From JABMNX01 sp964625905 (GTDB lineage Bacteria > Patescibacteriota > Minisyncoccia > Phycocordibacterales > JABMNX01), in the NCBI GenBank assembly GCA_964625905.1, contig CAZVBS010000004.1, forward strand, positions 1 to 33,999: a DNA stretch of 33,999 nucleotides. Reading direction: 5' to 3'. The notes below the pieces were generated by a model. It worked only from the letters and a program-made list of their open reading frames with translations. It made no database searches and was not told the DNA's origin. The position numbers and the translations under genes are program-made. This document shows positions 22,945-29,295 of the stretch, piece by piece (positions within the stretch are counted from its first letter, which is position 1; every line of letters starts with the position of its first letter).

Positions 22945-22996
22945 ACTTATCACACTCTATCACTTCAGTTAACTGAAGTGATAGAGTGTGATAAGT
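22945..22996. repeat. 52-bp perfect palindrome downstream of the TrpR-like gene
   Basis: Two 26-base arms meet without a spacer. The core is CTTCAGTTAACTGAAG, shared with the palindrome at 23461-23524. It lies 10 bases after the TrpR-like stop and upstream of the argS promoter. On the minus strand no T-run follows it; a T-run (22996-23001) follows only on the + strand, where no gene ends. It may be an operator, a terminator or both. Confidence 0.85.
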
Positions 22997-23006
22997 TTTT
23001 TAGAAT

Positions 23007-23453
23007 CTATTTTCTTTTTATGTTCTCAGTCCGTTTATAAAATGCCCTCCATCTACCCTTTCCCATAGGGGGCATGCCAGCACGTATTAATACTTCAAAT
23101 GCTGTTTCTTTATTATAATCACCATCTCGCACCTTACCACTTTTCTGTTTTTTGTAAGTATGTGCGACAAGGTCGTTAAATTCCCCTTCAATACAAAGTT
23201 TTTGGATACGAAATATCGTAGCCGAACTTACTTTTAATACATTTTGTATATATTTATAACCTGCATCTTCTTTGAGAAGAATAACGATAGCAAAACGCTT
23301 CGCTAGCATAATACGTTCTGCGTCAGTAAGTAGTGCATCAATCAAGGTATTTGCTTGCGATGCAGTCTTAGCTTTAGCAACCTCAAACACAAGTAGATCA
23401 CCAATACGCTTGAGAACTTTCTTTGAAAGTGGTTTTTGAGATACATAAGTCAT
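23007..23453 (-). CDS. TrpR-like (YerC/TrpR family) transcriptional regulator
   Basis: 148 residues. The Trp-repressor-type helix-turn-helix region is at about 35-90: LIDALLTDAERIMLAKRFAI, VILLKEDAGYKYIQNVLK, VSSATIFRIQKL. The LLTDAERxxLAKR block is the family hallmark. The TrpR family includes the tryptophan-binding E. coli TrpR and uncharacterised YerC proteins of Gram-positives. A basic C-terminal tail of about 50 residues extends it beyond the usual 95-110. No trp genes are in the window. A 64-bp perfect palindrome ends seven bases before its ATG and a 52-bp one with the same core lies just after its stop, which suggests autoregulation through these sites. Confidence 0.88.
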   Translation of the reverse strand: MTYVSQKPLSKKVLKRIGDLLVFEVAKAKTASQANTLIDALLTDAERIMLAKRFAIVILLKEDAGYKYIQNVLKVSSATIFRIQKLCIEGEFNDLVAHTYKKQKSGKVRDGDYNKETAFEVLIRAGMPPMGKGRWRAFYKRTENIKRK

Positions 23454-23460
23454 AAAGATA

Positions 23461-23524
23461 CAATACCATAATTATCTTGCATCACTTCAGTTAACTGAAG
23501 TGATGCAAGATAATTATGGTATTG
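23461..23524. repeat. 64-bp perfect palindrome immediately upstream of the TrpR-like gene
   Basis: Two 32-base arms meet without a spacer or mismatch, starting CAATACCATAATTATC. The centre is CTTCAGTTAACTGAAG; the 24-bp core is common with 22945-22996. It fills most of the space between the DUF2914 gene stop (23540) and the TrpR-like ATG (23453). A possible -10 TATTGT on the minus strand overlaps its edge. The minus strand has no T-run after it, so it is a poor terminator for the gene above and more plausibly a regulatory site. Confidence 0.88.
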
Positions 23525-23539
23525 CTTTTATTATTATTG

Positions 23540-24586
23540 TTAACGCACATCGGTAATGAATTCTGATGTAGTACCCAAAGAAGCCTCAATATATGTACGT
23601 CCTAGCAGTGCGCCACGCTCAGTCTCAACAGAACATCGCCACTTACCTTCTATTACTGTTTTTACACTATATCCACGATATCCGTCTACACGACCACCCG
23701 TTATAGGAAAATCAAATCTGCCACGTTCTTCCCATTCACCTAAATTTTTATTAAAGACCTCCCACACATGAAATATAGGAGCTTCTAATCTCGCAGGAGC
23801 AAAAATAGAACTGAAACATGATGCAGTATTAGTTTCTTTTAAATAAATAGCTGAGTCTGATTTTCTCCAAAACTTATACCACTCTACTTTCTCATATGTA
23901 ACTATATATTCACCACCAGAACGTACGACAGAATGAAAGATACCTATATCACGCACAGCCAAAGGTACTGGTGGAATCATGTTTGAATAATAAAGTATTG
24001 AAAAAACAAAAAGTATTGAAAAAATACCTACTCTTAACATTTTTTTACTTTGATTAAACACATCTCTAGCAACAAAACGAATTATGTACAAAAATAAACT
24101 TATTACAACAACACTAAGAAGCGTGCTTGCCAAAAACGTCCACGATTCAATTGAACGAAAAACGACTGGGACAATTAAAATTGAATAAAAAAACACAAGT
24201 AGATAATAAGCCAAGATATTAAACTGAACTCTCCTATATCTAGATTTAAATATCTCATTACCAACAAGTAGCCCAAGAAGTATTAAAAGAAATGGCCAGT
24301 TTTGAACAAGCGTTGCACTTCCTATATAAAGCACAAGGAGTCCTCCAGCAAGGTTACCGAAAGCAAACTGCACAATAAGAGAGAGCCAAAGTTTTGACTC
24401 TTTCTTAAGCACTTCCCTATGTGCCATTAGCGCAATACAAAACCCAGCGATAAATAAATACGTCAGAAGTACAATATTTCCATAGAGCTGATCAGGACGC
24501 CCAAGTGTAATAGAATCCCACACCAAACCAGCCACAAGCGCCGCCGCCGGCAAATGCTGTCTATGTTTTTTCACAAATTTAACCAT
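23540..24586 (-). CDS. Seven-TM protein with C-terminal DUF2914 domain
   Basis: 348 residues from the ATG at 24586. About seven TM helices occupy residues 10-220. The C-terminal 100 or so residues form a DUF2914 domain (FHVWEVFNKNLGEWEERGRF, FPITGGRVDGYRGYSVKTVI, GKWRCSVETERGALLGR). The domain is exported and its function unknown; it is common in CPR and proteobacterial membrane proteins. A GTG at 24643 would add 19 residues, but a TATACT box at 24596-24601 lies nine bases before the chosen ATG, supporting a near-leaderless start. It is divergent from thyA and upstream of the TrpR-like gene. Confidence 0.85.
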   Translation of the reverse strand: MVKFVKKHRQHLPAAALVAGLVWDSITLGRPDQLYGNIVLLTYLFIAGFCIALMAHREVLKKESKLWLSLIVQFAFGNLAGGLLVLYIGSATLVQNWPFLLILLGLLVGNEIFKSRYRRVQFNILAYYLLVFFYSILIVPVVFRSIESWTFLASTLLSVVVISLFLYIIRFVARDVFNQSKKMLRVGIFSILFVFSILYYSNMIPPVPLAVRDIGIFHSVVRSGGEYIVTYEKVEWYKFWRKSDSAIYLKETNTASCFSSIFAPARLEAPIFHVWEVFNKNLGEWEERGRFDFPITGGRVDGYRGYSVKTVIEGKWRCSVETERGALLGRTYIEASLGTTSEFITDVR

Positions 24587-24729
24587 TGTATGTAAAGTAT
24601 AGCCTAGTCTGCGGACACTGTGGACTGTTTGTCTAAGAGACACAGCAATTTACCATTTCTTGACTTAAATAGCCTATGCACGTACCCTTGCATTAGAATT
24701 GTATTTTCACAATAAAAAGGACTATCATC

Positions 24730-25623
24730 ATGTATCTTCCATTAGAAGAACGCACCTCAGATAGCCAATATTCCGACAGGCTAAAATATATTTTGAGACA
24801 TGGAATATCGGTAAAAGATACTCCTCAAGATGTGGGAGCTATTACTTGTTTTGCCGAACTGACACCCATGGTGTTTGACGTCGAAAACGGAGCTCCGCTT
24901 ATAACTGAGAGAAAGATATCCTTTTGGCGAAAGCCAATTGGTGAGATACTTGCATTTATAAACGGAGTCAGAGATACAAAAACTCTTGAGAAAGAGTATG
25001 GAGTATCTTGGTGGAATCAGTGGGCTACCGAAAGAAAGTGTAAGAAGATCGGCGTTGAAACTGGAGATCTTGGTCCTGGTTCATATGGAGCAGCGTTTCA
25101 TGACTTCCCAATACCTGACGGTGGCACATTTAATCAACTTGCCCATATGGTTGAACAGTTGAGAAACAAGGAACTGCATCAACGACGCACCTTTGTGGTA
25201 AACCCTTGGATTCCGTTTTACAACGGATGGGGTGGAATACAAAAAGCAGTGGTATCGCCTTGTCATGGATGGCTTCATTTCCGTGTCCTTAACGGAAAAC
25301 TGTTTATGCGAATGGATCAACGCTCTGCTGATATGCCGATTGGTGTTCCAGCAAATATGATTCAGTACTTTGCGCTTCTGCTCGCGGTTGCCCAAGTCAC
25401 AGGTCTTGAACCAGCTCGATTCTGTCATTCATTCTCAGACGCACACATCTATGAAGACCAAGTTGGGAATGTAGAAGAACTGCTCGAACGTAAATCGAGA
25501 CCTTTCCCAAGGCTCTTAATCGATCCCGAAGTTAAACAACTCTCTGATTTCAGGCCGCACCATTTTGAGCTTGAGGAATACGACCCTCTTCCAGCCATGA
25601 ACAACATCCCTGTTGCAAACTAA
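24730..25623 (+). CDS. thyA: Thymidylate synthase, divergent
   Basis: 297 residues. It makes dTMP from dUMP and methylene-tetrahydrofolate. The catalytic Cys178 is in SPCHGWLHFRV. The dUMP-site residues in DQRSADMPIGVPANM (Arg, Asp, Asn) and the His-x-Tyr of SDAHIYEDQ are present. LITERKISFWRKPIGEILAF and GDLGPGSYGAAFHDF are clear family blocks. The N-terminal RTGTGT motif, whose Arg binds the dUMP phosphate, is not seen; the matching region reads DTPQDVGAITCFAEL. The GC content looks higher than that of neighbours. AAAAGGA precedes the ATG. Its own promoter and terminator make it monocistronic. A divergent pyrimidine methylase or hydroxymethylase cannot be excluded. Confidence 0.9.
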   Translation: MYLPLEERTSDSQYSDRLKYILRHGISVKDTPQDVGAITCFAELTPMVFDVENGAPLITERKISFWRKPIGEILAFINGVRDTKTLEKEYGVSWWNQWATERKCKKIGVETGDLGPGSYGAAFHDFPIPDGGTFNQLAHMVEQLRNKELHQRRTFVVNPWIPFYNGWGGIQKAVVSPCHGWLHFRVLNGKLFMRMDQRSADMPIGVPANMIQYFALLLAVAQVTGLEPARFCHSFSDAHIYEDQVGNVEELLERKSRPFPRLLIDPEVKQLSDFRPHHFELEEYDPLPAMNNIPVAN

Positions 25624-25632
25624 ACATACTTC

Positions 25633-25668
25633 AAAAGCCGATATGATTAATAACTTATCGGCTTTTTT
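25633..25668 (+). terminator. Intrinsic terminator of thyA
   Basis: Stem AAAAGCCGATA / TATCGGCTTTT (11 bp), 12-base loop, continuing into a T-run on the + strand. Confidence 0.88.
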
Positions 25669-25716
25669 CTTTATTAATGAGTAATGTTACTATTAGATTA
25701 TCTTTACACTTATAAT

Positions 25717-26181
25717 ATGAACGAAAAAGAAAAAACTAAATTCCTAAACTTTAAACATTCACGAGTAGGAGCCCAGCGTGAACAGATGGAACAAATAAAA
25801 AAAGATAATGTATGTCCGTTCTGTATTGAACATTTTACAAAATACCATGAAGCCGCTATCGAAAAAGAAGGAGAATGGTGGATGTTAAGTAAGAACGATT
25901 TCCCATATATAGGATCTTCTGTACACTACATACTTGTATATAAAAAACATATTACACAACCTTCTGATATAAATACTGACGCTTGGGTAGAATTTGGGGA
26001 ACATATTACTTTTCTAAACAACAACTACGCAAAAGAAGGCGGTGCTATGTTTATGCGTTTTGGTAATACGGATTATACAGCCGCATCAATTGATCATCTA
26101 CATGCACATTTTGTAGTTGGCGTTCCATATACAAAAAATGCTGAGAAGCTTAGAATTCCACTTGGATATAAAAAAGTGTAA
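25717..26181 (+). CDS. HIT-like protein
   Basis: 154 residues from the ATG at 25717. An upstream ATG at 25684 would add 11 residues that do not fit the family start. DNVCPFCIEHFTKYHE carries the CxxC typical of HIT proteins. NDFPYIGSSVHYILVYKKHI corresponds to the GHxLxxPxxH region, and DHLHAHFVVGVPY is the catalytic HxHxHxx triad. Members are nucleotidyl hydrolases or transferases. There is no Shine-Dalgarno site. It lies between the thyA terminator and the hairpin at 26188. It is the second HIT gene in the window and is not a close paralogue of the one in the metG operon. Confidence 0.88.
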   Translation: MNEKEKTKFLNFKHSRVGAQREQMEQIKKDNVCPFCIEHFTKYHEAAIEKEGEWWMLSKNDFPYIGSSVHYILVYKKHITQPSDINTDAWVEFGEHITFLNNNYAKEGGAMFMRFGNTDYTAASIDHLHAHFVVGVPYTKNAEKLRIPLGYKKV

Positions 26182-26187
26182 AAAAAT

Positions 26188-26232
26188 AGACCTCTGATTT
26201 TTTAATCTTTACGATTAAAAAATCAGAGGTCT
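26188..26232. terminator. Long hairpin terminator between convergent HIT and deaminase genes
   Basis: A perfect 20-bp stem (GACCTCTGATTTTTTAATC arm) with a five-base loop. On the minus strand it is followed by TATTTTTTT, so it is a good terminator for the deaminase gene. On the + strand it may also stop the HIT message, which ends seven bases before it. Confidence 0.85.
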
Positions 26233-26248
26233 TCAATGTAAACAAGTT

Positions 26249-27091
26249 CTATGTTTGCATCTTTAAGGTTTTTTCTCCATCAAGGATAGCGTACCCGCCA
26301 GAGAAAAATACTTTCGATATACCAGAACGAGCTACCAACATAGCGCATGTTGGGCACGGAAAAGTTGTAACGTATAACCATGCTCCTTTTGTGGAAATGC
26401 CTTGTCGAGCAGCCTCTGCGATAAGGACTGCTTCGGCATGGTCAGCTGTCGTAAGTTCGAGATGAATACCACGCTTAAAGATACTACGAGGATCTCCAAA
26501 AGCTGACGGCATCTGTTCATCAGGCACATGTTGATTGTGAGCAACAAGTAAAGACTTGTCATTCTTAACCAATACTCCACCAACCTGACGCCACCAATCG
26601 AAACTTTTACTCGCTTCTTCTTTTGCCTTCCTTAGTATTTCGTAATCAAGTGTAGAAATAGACGCAGAGCGGTGTGCTTTTACAGCCTTCTTCTCCGCAA
26701 CATTATCACGATGCCACCGTAGAAAGATTGACCGATATTCAACTTCGCAACATTTAAAATAACGTTCAACCACCGCACGAGTTATGTCCTCATTTGGACA
26801 TATGATTGAGATAGGAACTTCATTTTTATTAAGAATCTCTATCCCTGCTGTGTCTAATGACCTAACATCTTTAAGCCACAACAAACTCAACCCTTGAATC
26901 GCAGATACCATATCGAACGAAGAAATTGCACGGAGTGCATCTTTTCGTTTAATATAATCAAACTCATCACCGAAAGAATTTATAAGCTCTTCTGAGATTA
27001 TAAAAAGAGGTGTATCAACAGAGATATCTTTAAAGAATTCCAAATACCCACGATGAAGAACTGGTATGTAAGCGATAACAATAGTCTTCAT
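26249..27091 (-). CDS. dCMP-deaminase-like protein with degenerate nucleotidyltransferase-like N-terminus
   Basis: 280 residues from the ATG at 27091, chosen for its strong Shine-Dalgarno site (GAGGAGG). The C-terminal half is a zinc cytidine/deoxycytidylate deaminase: HAE at 218-220 (ligand His and catalytic Glu) and PCPTC at 245-249, within DHAEAVLIAEAARQG and YVTTFPCPTCAMLVARSG. Family members turn dCMP into dUMP, the substrate of ThyA encoded nearby. The first 130 residues (VIAYIPVLHRGYLEFFKDI) look like a Rossmann-type nucleotidyltransferase in which HxGH is changed to HRGY (13-16). That reading is an inference. The start lies four bases after the upstream nucleotidyltransferase, whose last codons hold the SD, so translation is probably coupled. 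Confidence 0.85.
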   Translation of the reverse strand: MKTIVIAYIPVLHRGYLEFFKDISVDTPLFIISEELINSFGDEFDYIKRKDALRAISSFDMVSAIQGLSLLWLKDVRSLDTAGIEILNKNEVPISIICPNEDITRAVVERYFKCCEVEYRSIFLRWHRDNVAEKKAVKAHRSASISTLDYEILRKAKEEASKSFDWWRQVGGVLVKNDKSLLVAHNQHVPDEQMPSAFGDPRSIFKRGIHLELTTADHAEAVLIAEAARQGISTKGAWLYVTTFPCPTCAMLVARSGISKVFFSGGYAILDGEKTLKMQT

Positions 27092-27095
27092 TACT

Positions 27096-27695
27096 TTATC
27101 CTCCTCGTAGTTCTTTAAGTTCACTCAATCCACCCTCAATGATCTTCATTGCGTCCTCCATTGAATCAATTGCTGGGCCCAAAACACTAATTTGCATTTT
27201 GCGAAGATGGGCACTTGTGCTTGTCTCAGCTTGAGACTTGAGTTTAACAATTTTACCGCAAAACTCATCAAGTTCTTTTATTTTTTCATCCGAATATTTT
27301 GTGCGTTCGGAAATTATAAGAATATCAGGTCTCACAATTTTGATAAGTTTCCACTTAACATCCTTTATATTCTTTATAGTTACAACGTCAACATAACGAA
27401 GATGTGTCAGTGCTTCAACGCGCTCATTTTGTGGTACAACTGGCCGATCTGGACCTTTACGTTTCTGAACACGTGCATCACTCTCGACTCCTACAATTAG
27501 AAAATCTCCACTTAAACGAGCTTCCCGTAGGTACCGAGCGTGTCCAATATGAGCAAGGTAAAAAGACCCACTTGTGAGAACGACTTTACCTCCAAGCACT
27601 CGTATTGAATCAACAATCTTTTTGAGTTCTTTATAGTCTTCAACAAAACGCTCCTCAGGAGCACAATCTGAAGACAATATTCCTGAACGTTCCAT
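27096..27695 (-). CDS. HIGH-motif nucleotidyltransferase (RfaE/cytidylyltransferase-like)
   Basis: 199 residues from the ATG at 27695 (GTGGAG as Shine-Dalgarno; a GTG four codons upstream is an alternative). GGKVVLTSGSFYLAHIGHAR has the HxGH motif at 49-52. DFLIVGVESDARVQKRKG and RPVVPQNERVEALTHLRYVD are also typical of the HldE/RfaE-C and GCT-like family. The ISERTK segment near RPDILIISERTKYS stands in for ISSTxx. The family transfers NMP to sugar phosphates or alcohol phosphates and builds NDP-heptose or CDP-glycerol-type precursors. The substrate is not identifiable. Likely a two-gene operon with the deaminase-like gene. Confidence 0.88.
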   Translation of the reverse strand: MERSGILSSDCAPEERFVEDYKELKKIVDSIRVLGGKVVLTSGSFYLAHIGHARYLREARLSGDFLIVGVESDARVQKRKGPDRPVVPQNERVEALTHLRYVDVVTIKNIKDVKWKLIKIVRPDILIISERTKYSDEKIKELDEFCGKIVKLKSQAETSTSAHLRKMQISVLGPAIDSMEDAMKIIEGGLSELKELRGG

Positions 27696-27767
27696 ACCTA
27701 ACTCCACTTCTATGGTTCATGAACTAAGTTAATCTAAAGCAAAACTACCATACATAGATACTTGAAA

Positions 27768-27806
27768 GCAAATCACTCTGATTTCATAGAAATCAGAGTG
27801 ATTTGC
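27768..27806. repeat. Perfect 18-bp-stem hairpin upstream of the nucleotidyltransferase gene
   Basis: GCAAATCACTCTGATTTC, loop ATA, and its exact complement. It lies between rplK and the nucleotidyltransferase in the same direction and may end the secE-nusG-rplK transcript or regulate the next unit. No T-run follows on either strand. Confidence 0.75.
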
Positions 27807-27863
27807 ACGTGAATATGTAGTAGTTTACTTACCTTCTACTTCTATTCCTTACAGGAACTGTAC

Positions 27864-27912
27864 ACCTTGTGGATATTTTGTTTCGTTTCACTCACAAAAT
27901 ACCACTCAAGGT
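27864..27912 (-). other. Imperfect hairpin just downstream of rplK
   Basis: ACCTTG-TGGATATTTTGT pairs with ACAAAATACCACTCAAGGT, with two small bulges and a 12-base loop, beginning 15 bases after the rplK stop. No T-run follows on the transcribed strand. It occupies the position where rplA usually begins. Role unknown: RNA stability element, processing site or weak terminator. Confidence 0.5.
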
Positions 27913-27926
27913 CGACAAGATGTTCA

Positions 27927-28349
27927 CTACTTCACATCTATCCCCATAGACCTCGCTGTGCCGGCGATAATCTTTGCAGCTTGATCAACATCGTTAGTGT
28001 TCAAGTCTGGCATTTTTTCTTCGGCAACTTCTTTAACCTGTGTCATTGTCAGTGTTCCTGCTTTACTTACAAGATTCTTTCCTGAACCTTTATCTTTTCC
28101 AAGTTTCTTAAGAAGTAGACGTGATGCTGGAGAAGTTTTAAGGATAAAATCAAATGTCCTATCTTCATATACAGTAAGCTCCACTGGTACAATATCTCCT
28201 GCTCGATCTTTAGTCTGATCATTGAACTGATTCACAAACTCTCCAATATTAATACCTACTGGACCAAGTGCAGTTCCTACTGGAGGCGCTGGTGTAGCTT
28301 TACCGCCTGCAATTTGTAATTTTAATTTTCTTGTTATTTTCTTTGCCAT
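27927..28349 (-). CDS. rplK: Large-subunit ribosomal protein uL11
   Basis: 140 residues, full length. LKLQIAGGKATPAPPVGTAL, GPVGINIGEFVNQFND, PVELTVYEDRTFDF, KTSPASRLLLKKLGKDKGSG and MPDLNTNDVDQAAKIIAGTA with RSMGI are all canonical. uL11 forms the GTPase-associated centre with 23S rRNA. Third gene of the secE-nusG-rplK operon. The usual next genes (rplA, rplJ, rplL) are not downstream. Confidence 0.98.
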   Translation of the reverse strand: MAKKITRKLKLQIAGGKATPAPPVGTALGPVGINIGEFVNQFNDQTKDRAGDIVPVELTVYEDRTFDFILKTSPASRLLLKKLGKDKGSGKNLVSKAGTLTMTQVKEVAEEKMPDLNTNDVDQAAKIIAGTARSMGIDVK

Positions 28350-28367
28350 AATAGTTGTTTATTCTAC

Positions 28368-28913
28368 TTATATTTTCTTAACCTGCAAGAAGTCTAGCTC
28401 TACTGGTGTTTCGCGACCAAACATAGGTACAAGTACTTTAACCTTCCCTCTCTCATCGTCAATCTCTCCAATCTTCCCTTCAAGTTCTTTAAATGGACCA
28501 TCGACGATAGAAACTACTTCGTCAATATTCAGGTCAATCTTGTGCTTCACAGTATCTGAGTTCATTCGTGAGAAGAGTTCATCAATTTCCTTTTGAGTAA
28601 GCGGAACTGGTTGTGTTCCTGAACCAACAAATCCTGTAACTCTAGGTGTGTTACGAACAACATACCATGAATCATCTGTAACAATCATGTCGACAAGAAT
28701 ATATCCAGGGTAAATCTTTTCATCTTCTTCGACACGTTTGCCTCCTTTTATTTTAACCTTCTTTTCAGTTGGTACCACAACATCAAAAATCTTCTCTTCC
28801 ATACCAAGTGATTCAATACGTTGCTTAAGGTTTCTTAACACTGCATTTTCATAACCTGCATACGTGTGTATTGCGTACCAGTGACGCTCTTTACTCCCTG
28901 TTTGTTTTTCCAT
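28368..28913 (-). CDS. nusG: Transcription termination/antitermination factor NusG
   Basis: 181 residues. The NGN domain (WYAIHTYAGYENAVLRNLKQ, KIYPGYILVDMIVTDDSWYV, VRNTPRVTGFVG) is followed by a KOW domain (DLNIDEVVSIVDGPFKELEG, KVKVLVPMFGRETPVELDF). It binds RNA polymerase and couples it to Rho or ribosomes. There is a 65-base gap after secE and 18 bases before rplK. Confidence 0.98.
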   Translation of the reverse strand: MEKQTGSKERHWYAIHTYAGYENAVLRNLKQRIESLGMEEKIFDVVVPTEKKVKIKGGKRVEEDEKIYPGYILVDMIVTDDSWYVVRNTPRVTGFVGSGTQPVPLTQKEIDELFSRMNSDTVKHKIDLNIDEVVSIVDGPFKELEGKIGEIDDERGKVKVLVPMFGRETPVELDFLQVKKI

Positions 28914-28978
28914 ATCTTAGATTTAATTATGAGTCCTAAAGGGACGAATTAATAAATATTAGATCCTCTTTAAGCGGC

Positions 28979-29161
28979 TTAAATAAAGAACTTGTTAAGT
29001 AGGCCAGTAAAAATAAAATCAAAGAACCCAAGTAACGCAGCGATAAACAATGAGATTATAATCACTAAAATAGTGAATACGGTTGCCTGTTTAGTTGTTG
29101 GCCACGACACATGCTTTAGTTCTCCACGTGTATCTCGTATATATTGAATAAGTCGTTTCAT
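28979..29161 (-). CDS. secE: Preprotein translocase subunit SecE
   Basis: 60 residues from the ATG at 29161. A TTG at 29188 would add nine residues but has no support. One amphipathic cytoplasmic helix (YIRDTRGELKHVSWPTTKQA, the conserved ELKxVxWPT motif) precedes one TM (VFTILVIIISLFIAALLGFF). SecE clamps SecY in the protein export channel. First gene of the secE-nusG-rplK operon. Only an AT-rich stretch lies directly upstream, with no Shine-Dalgarno site. A small CCCC-TCTC-GGGG hairpin at 29191-29204 with Ts on the minus strand precedes it. Confidence 0.95.
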   Translation of the reverse strand: MKRLIQYIRDTRGELKHVSWPTTKQATVFTILVIIISLFIAALLGFFDFIFTGLLNKFFI

Positions 29162-29240
29162 ATAGCTTAATAATTTATTTTTTATCAAAAAACCCCTCTC
29201 GGGGCGATTTCAATATACTAGCACATACACACAAAAAGTC

Positions 29241-29270
29241 AAAAAAATGCGGAGTGCTTGCGCACCCCGC
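29241..29270 (-). terminator. Intrinsic terminator of the 470-aa orphan gene
   Basis: On the minus strand GCGGGGTGC, tetraloop GCAA (GNRA type), GCACTCCGC, then A and seven Ts. A 9-bp stem with one G-T pair. Confidence 0.9.
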
Positions 29271-29295
29271 GAATTTAAAGTCGACACTAGGTAGA

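Noticed and set aside
25705..25720. TATAAT directly before the HIT ATG as a promoter
   Set aside because: It abuts the start codon, so transcription would begin inside the gene. The family start at this ATG is better supported than a promoter reading.
27696..27926. tRNA or small structured RNA between rplK and the nucleotidyltransferase gene
   Set aside because: The region folds into hairpins, but there is no cloverleaf, T-loop sequence or other known RNA signature.
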